From Galbula dea (Eukaryota; Chordata; Aves; Piciformes; Galbulidae), in NCBI GenBank assembly GCA_013399015.1, contig VWZX01005643.1:911711-975710 (forward strand): a stretch of DNA of 64,000 bases, in the 5' to 3' direction. Below, piece after piece: positions 61,201 through 64,000 of the stretch. The notes under the pieces were generated by a model that searched no databases, had not been told where the DNA came from, and was given only the letters and a program-made list of their open reading frames with translations. Within the stretch, counting starts at the first letter, position 1; every line of letters begins with the position of its first letter. The position numbers and the translations under genes were made by a program.

Positions 61201-63570
61201 AAATGCCTGTTGGTTAAGGAATTTACTGGAGGACTGCAAATCTAAACAAAATAGTATGAATTTGGAAGAAAAATCCCCACAACCAGTTAATTAATAGCTT
61301 CTGGAAAGCTAGTTAGACTATTTTGTGTATTGAACACTTAAAAAAGCAAAATATACTCTTAAATATCATAAATTATATACTTCAGTATGGCAGTATTAAT
61401 GAGAAATGTGAAAAATCCTTTGGATATGCTGAAGTAGCATACTAGTATAAACTAGTCACATTTTCTAACCTGAAAAAAGAGGCAGAAGTGGCTTACATGT
61501 GAGCTGAAATATGGTTTATCAAGTGACTCTTTCTTGTGGCATTTGAAGAGCTATGATACCTTTGATGTTGTCTCCACTGACTAATGTTGAAAATTATATT
61601 ATTAGATGATGGTTTGAGATATGTTTACATATTTTATACTGTAAATACAGCTGCTCTGGCTTGTACTAAAACTATAGTGTAAAGCAAATTTTATAAATTG
61701 GTATATATTTTTAGTACACTTTCTAATTGTAGCTGTTGTTGTTGCTGGTATACAAGCAAACATGTGATATCCCTGTGTACAGAAAAAATTGATCTTTGAT
61801 CCTTTTATAATCAATTTCCCTGAATGACATTTTAACACTATGATAATAATCACTTTTTAATTAATATTGTGTTGTAAATGTTCCTGGCATTTACATGTTT
61901 ATTACTATTTGAATAATTTACATTTAAATTATACATATAAAAGTTGTCTCCCTAGATAGGATTTTGCATATAGTAACTATGTGTACATTATGTGCATTAT
62001 ATTTTCTTGTGTTCTTGTTAGAAGTTACTGTCTGCAGTTTGCCTCTGATAAACTATTGATCTTTCTTTCTACTCTTTAAAAAGAAAAGATTGATTTCTTA
62101 GCAGCATTTCCTTCAGTTTTACTGAAGTGTTCTAGAGCTACTGAAAACTCAACTAACCAGAAACATATTACATTTAGTTGCATGACAATACAAACGCATG
62201 TGCATAAGTCTTTATGTCACATACACTTGTTTGTGACATTTTAAGCTGCAACATTTATCTTTCCTCTAACAAACTGTTTTTTTCACAAGTTAGACAACAA
62301 ATGGGCCATAAAGAATAGATCATTTCATTTTGACCAGCAAGTCGTTTCAGCAACAAAGCCTTTTTTTGCATCCTTACTCTATTAAAAGGAGGTTGCCAAA
62401 GTTTTTGGTTAGCTGGTGTAGTAAGTTAATGCTACAACAGCTGCTAGAAATTATTCCTACAATGCTAAACAAATTAGCTTCAGTAATGAGGAAGAACAGA
62501 AATGTATGAAGCTGAAGAAAAAGAACAGCTGTCCACTGGAAATGTACAGGCGACTTACTTGGTAATTTTCAAGGTGAATGTGATATGCAAATGCTTATTA
62601 CCTTTTCCTGCTCTTTCTGCATTTTTCCAGTTTTACACACACTTTTGGGTTTAATTTGTAACATAGTCGTTTGTATACATTACATTTTGTGTAGGTGTTT
62701 TTAGTTTGAATTCCCTCAGTGCATTGTATTGTACAACTAGCTGATGACTTCAGCTTCGGCTTTTTTCATAGACCAAATTATTTGTTCAGATTAGGATAGA
62801 TAGTATCTGCTGAGAAGTCAGATATTTATGGCTTAATATCTTTGGCATACTACCACAAGGAAAAAAAAAACATGGGAGAGCATAACAAGGAGGTATTTGG
62901 GGTTTATTTTAATTTTATTTTATTTTAATACTGTTTTAACATGGTCTCCATCTAATTCACATCTTCCACAATGCTCACAGCTGATAATTGGTAGCCAGGT
63001 GCTGAGCTAAAATAATGTTCATATTACCTGCTCATATTACCCTGTTCATCCTCCCTTCAACCTGTCTTCTTGCTCTGTCCACCTGTTGCTTTTTGGCATT
63101 AATTGAGTCTCCTATCCTACAAAAGCATATTCATACACTTATCTTTTTTATTCTGAATCATTTAGTTGAAGATAATGGGCCTAGCCACCATGTTCCTGTT
63201 TAAATTTAATCTTAAGTCTTCATAGGCTTGTCCCAAGCTTGACAACTCTTTAGCTCAAGCAGCACATTTTGCTGAAGGATTTAGTATAACATAGCCTTAG
63301 GTAGCTGTTGCTGTTACCCTCACTGAGAGGGCTGAATTGAGGTGAAGGCACCAGTGGAAACCCATGCAAACATAGGCAGGACTGGGTCATTTTCTGAAGC
63401 TGTTGCTGTTAATCACAAACACCCTGTTTCTATTCCCATATCTCGGTATGTGTAGTCACCATGGATGTACTCCTGCCTTTCAGGGTTGGGAAAGAGAGCA
63501 GTGAACAACTGCTTAGAATCAACAGCCATTGATTATTTTAGTCAGAAAAGGGAACTGAGTTGCTTTACTA
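55248..63570 (+). other. EYA4: EYA4 intron 2, last segment
   Basis: This is AT-rich noncoding sequence. It contains a (GTTTT)n run at 57825-57843 and small CpG clusters near 56500-56580 and 58671-58711 that stand out from the CpG-poor surroundings. The stretch 59550-60120 is very AT-rich. No coding exon with splice-site support, RNA gene or transposon was recognised. Confidence 0.5.
58671..58711. promoter_or_regulatory. Small intronic CpG cluster, candidate regulatory element
   Basis: Six CpG dinucleotides fall in 41 bp (including ATCGCAGGCGAGCGCAGCGC), with two more at 58786-58789, in an intron otherwise nearly free of CpG. Retained CpGs can mark unmethylated regulatory DNA. No specific factor site was identified. 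Confidence 0.3.
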
Positions 63571-64000
63571 AATCCTAGAATCACAGAATAGTTTGGATTG
63601 GAAAAGACCAATAAGATCATCAAGTCCATCAGTAAGCCATGTCACTAAGCACTGCATCTTTTAAAGGCCTCCAGGGATGGTGACTCCACTGCTTCCCTAA
63701 GCAGCCTGTTCCAAAGCTTTACAACCCTTTCAAAGAAGAAGTATTTCTTAATATCTAATCTAAACCTCCCCTGGAACAACTTGAGGCCATTGCCTTTTGT
63801 CCTATTGGTTGTTACATGGCAGAAGAGACCAACCTCCACCCCACTACAGCTTCTTTTCAGGTAGTTGTGGAGAGTGATAAGGTCTCCCCTGAGCCTCCTC
63901 TTCTCCAGACTCAATAGCCCCAGTTCCCTCAGCTGCTGCTCATAATACTTGTTCTCTAGACCCTTCACCAACTTCATTGTTCTTCTTTAGACATGCTCCA
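63571..64000 (-). mobile_element. CR1 LINE 3' fragment, at least 430 bp, running off the window
   Basis: The + strand opens with the reverse complement of the CR1 tail (CCTAGAATCACAGAATAG) and continues to the window edge. The minus-strand frame at 63645-63977 (110 codons) reads ORF2 C-terminal motifs: LRELGLLSLEKRRLRGDLI, NRTKGNGLKL, FRLDIKKYFFFERVVKLWN and REAVESPSLEAFK. It is the longest uninterrupted CR1 reading frame of its orientation here, and the element may extend further 5' outside the window. Confidence 0.95.

Noticed and set aside
1..64000. A hidden bacterial-type or phage-type system (operons, CRISPR, toxin-antitoxin)
   Set aside because: Base composition, CR1 elements, LTRs, spliceosomal signals and the absence of long or closely packed genes all indicate vertebrate nuclear DNA.

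Overview
This window is vertebrate, almost certainly avian, nuclear DNA. It is AT-rich overall, has no long open reading frames, and carries many CR1 LINE fragments in both orientations. Several of these end in the ATTCTRTG-type tail typical of bird CR1. Two related retroviral-type solo LTRs are also present. I cannot name the species.

One gene can be supported: the 5' part of EYA4 (eyes absent 4, a transcriptional coactivator and phosphatase) on the + strand. A CpG island at about 1-1335 is the likely promoter and noncoding first exon. A strong 3' splice site at 19494-19495 opens an exon (19496-19597) with 69 nt of 5' UTR and the first 11 codons (MEDSQDLSEQP). A consensus GTAAGT donor follows. 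The reading matches 9 of the first 11 residues of human EYA4 as I remember them, and the exon ends in phase 0, where the next human codons (V-K-K) would follow. I did not find the next coding exon, so 19598-64000 is read as part of a long intron 2. Only 33 nt of recognised coding sequence lie in 64 kb.

Intron 1 (up to 19495) holds a short CR1 tail (6029-6087), a solo LTR with a 5-bp target duplication (8932-9599), a GC-rich patch with two CTCF-like motifs (about 12541-12795), a CR1 copy split by a second LTR of the same family (13038-14217), and a 163-bp imperfect palindrome (16228-16390). Intron 2 holds CR1 copies at about 30337, 31893, 33190, 42440, 50818, 55015 and 63571 (the last runs off the window). 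It also holds small tandem duplications, one TA/CA microsatellite, G-rich tracts and some old palindromic repeat fragments.

I see no operons, CRISPR arrays, tRNA or rRNA genes, and no new protein system. The points most worth checking are the CTCF-like pair in intron 1, the long palindrome, the LTR-in-CR1 nesting, and small CpG clusters in intron 2 that could be regulatory elements.
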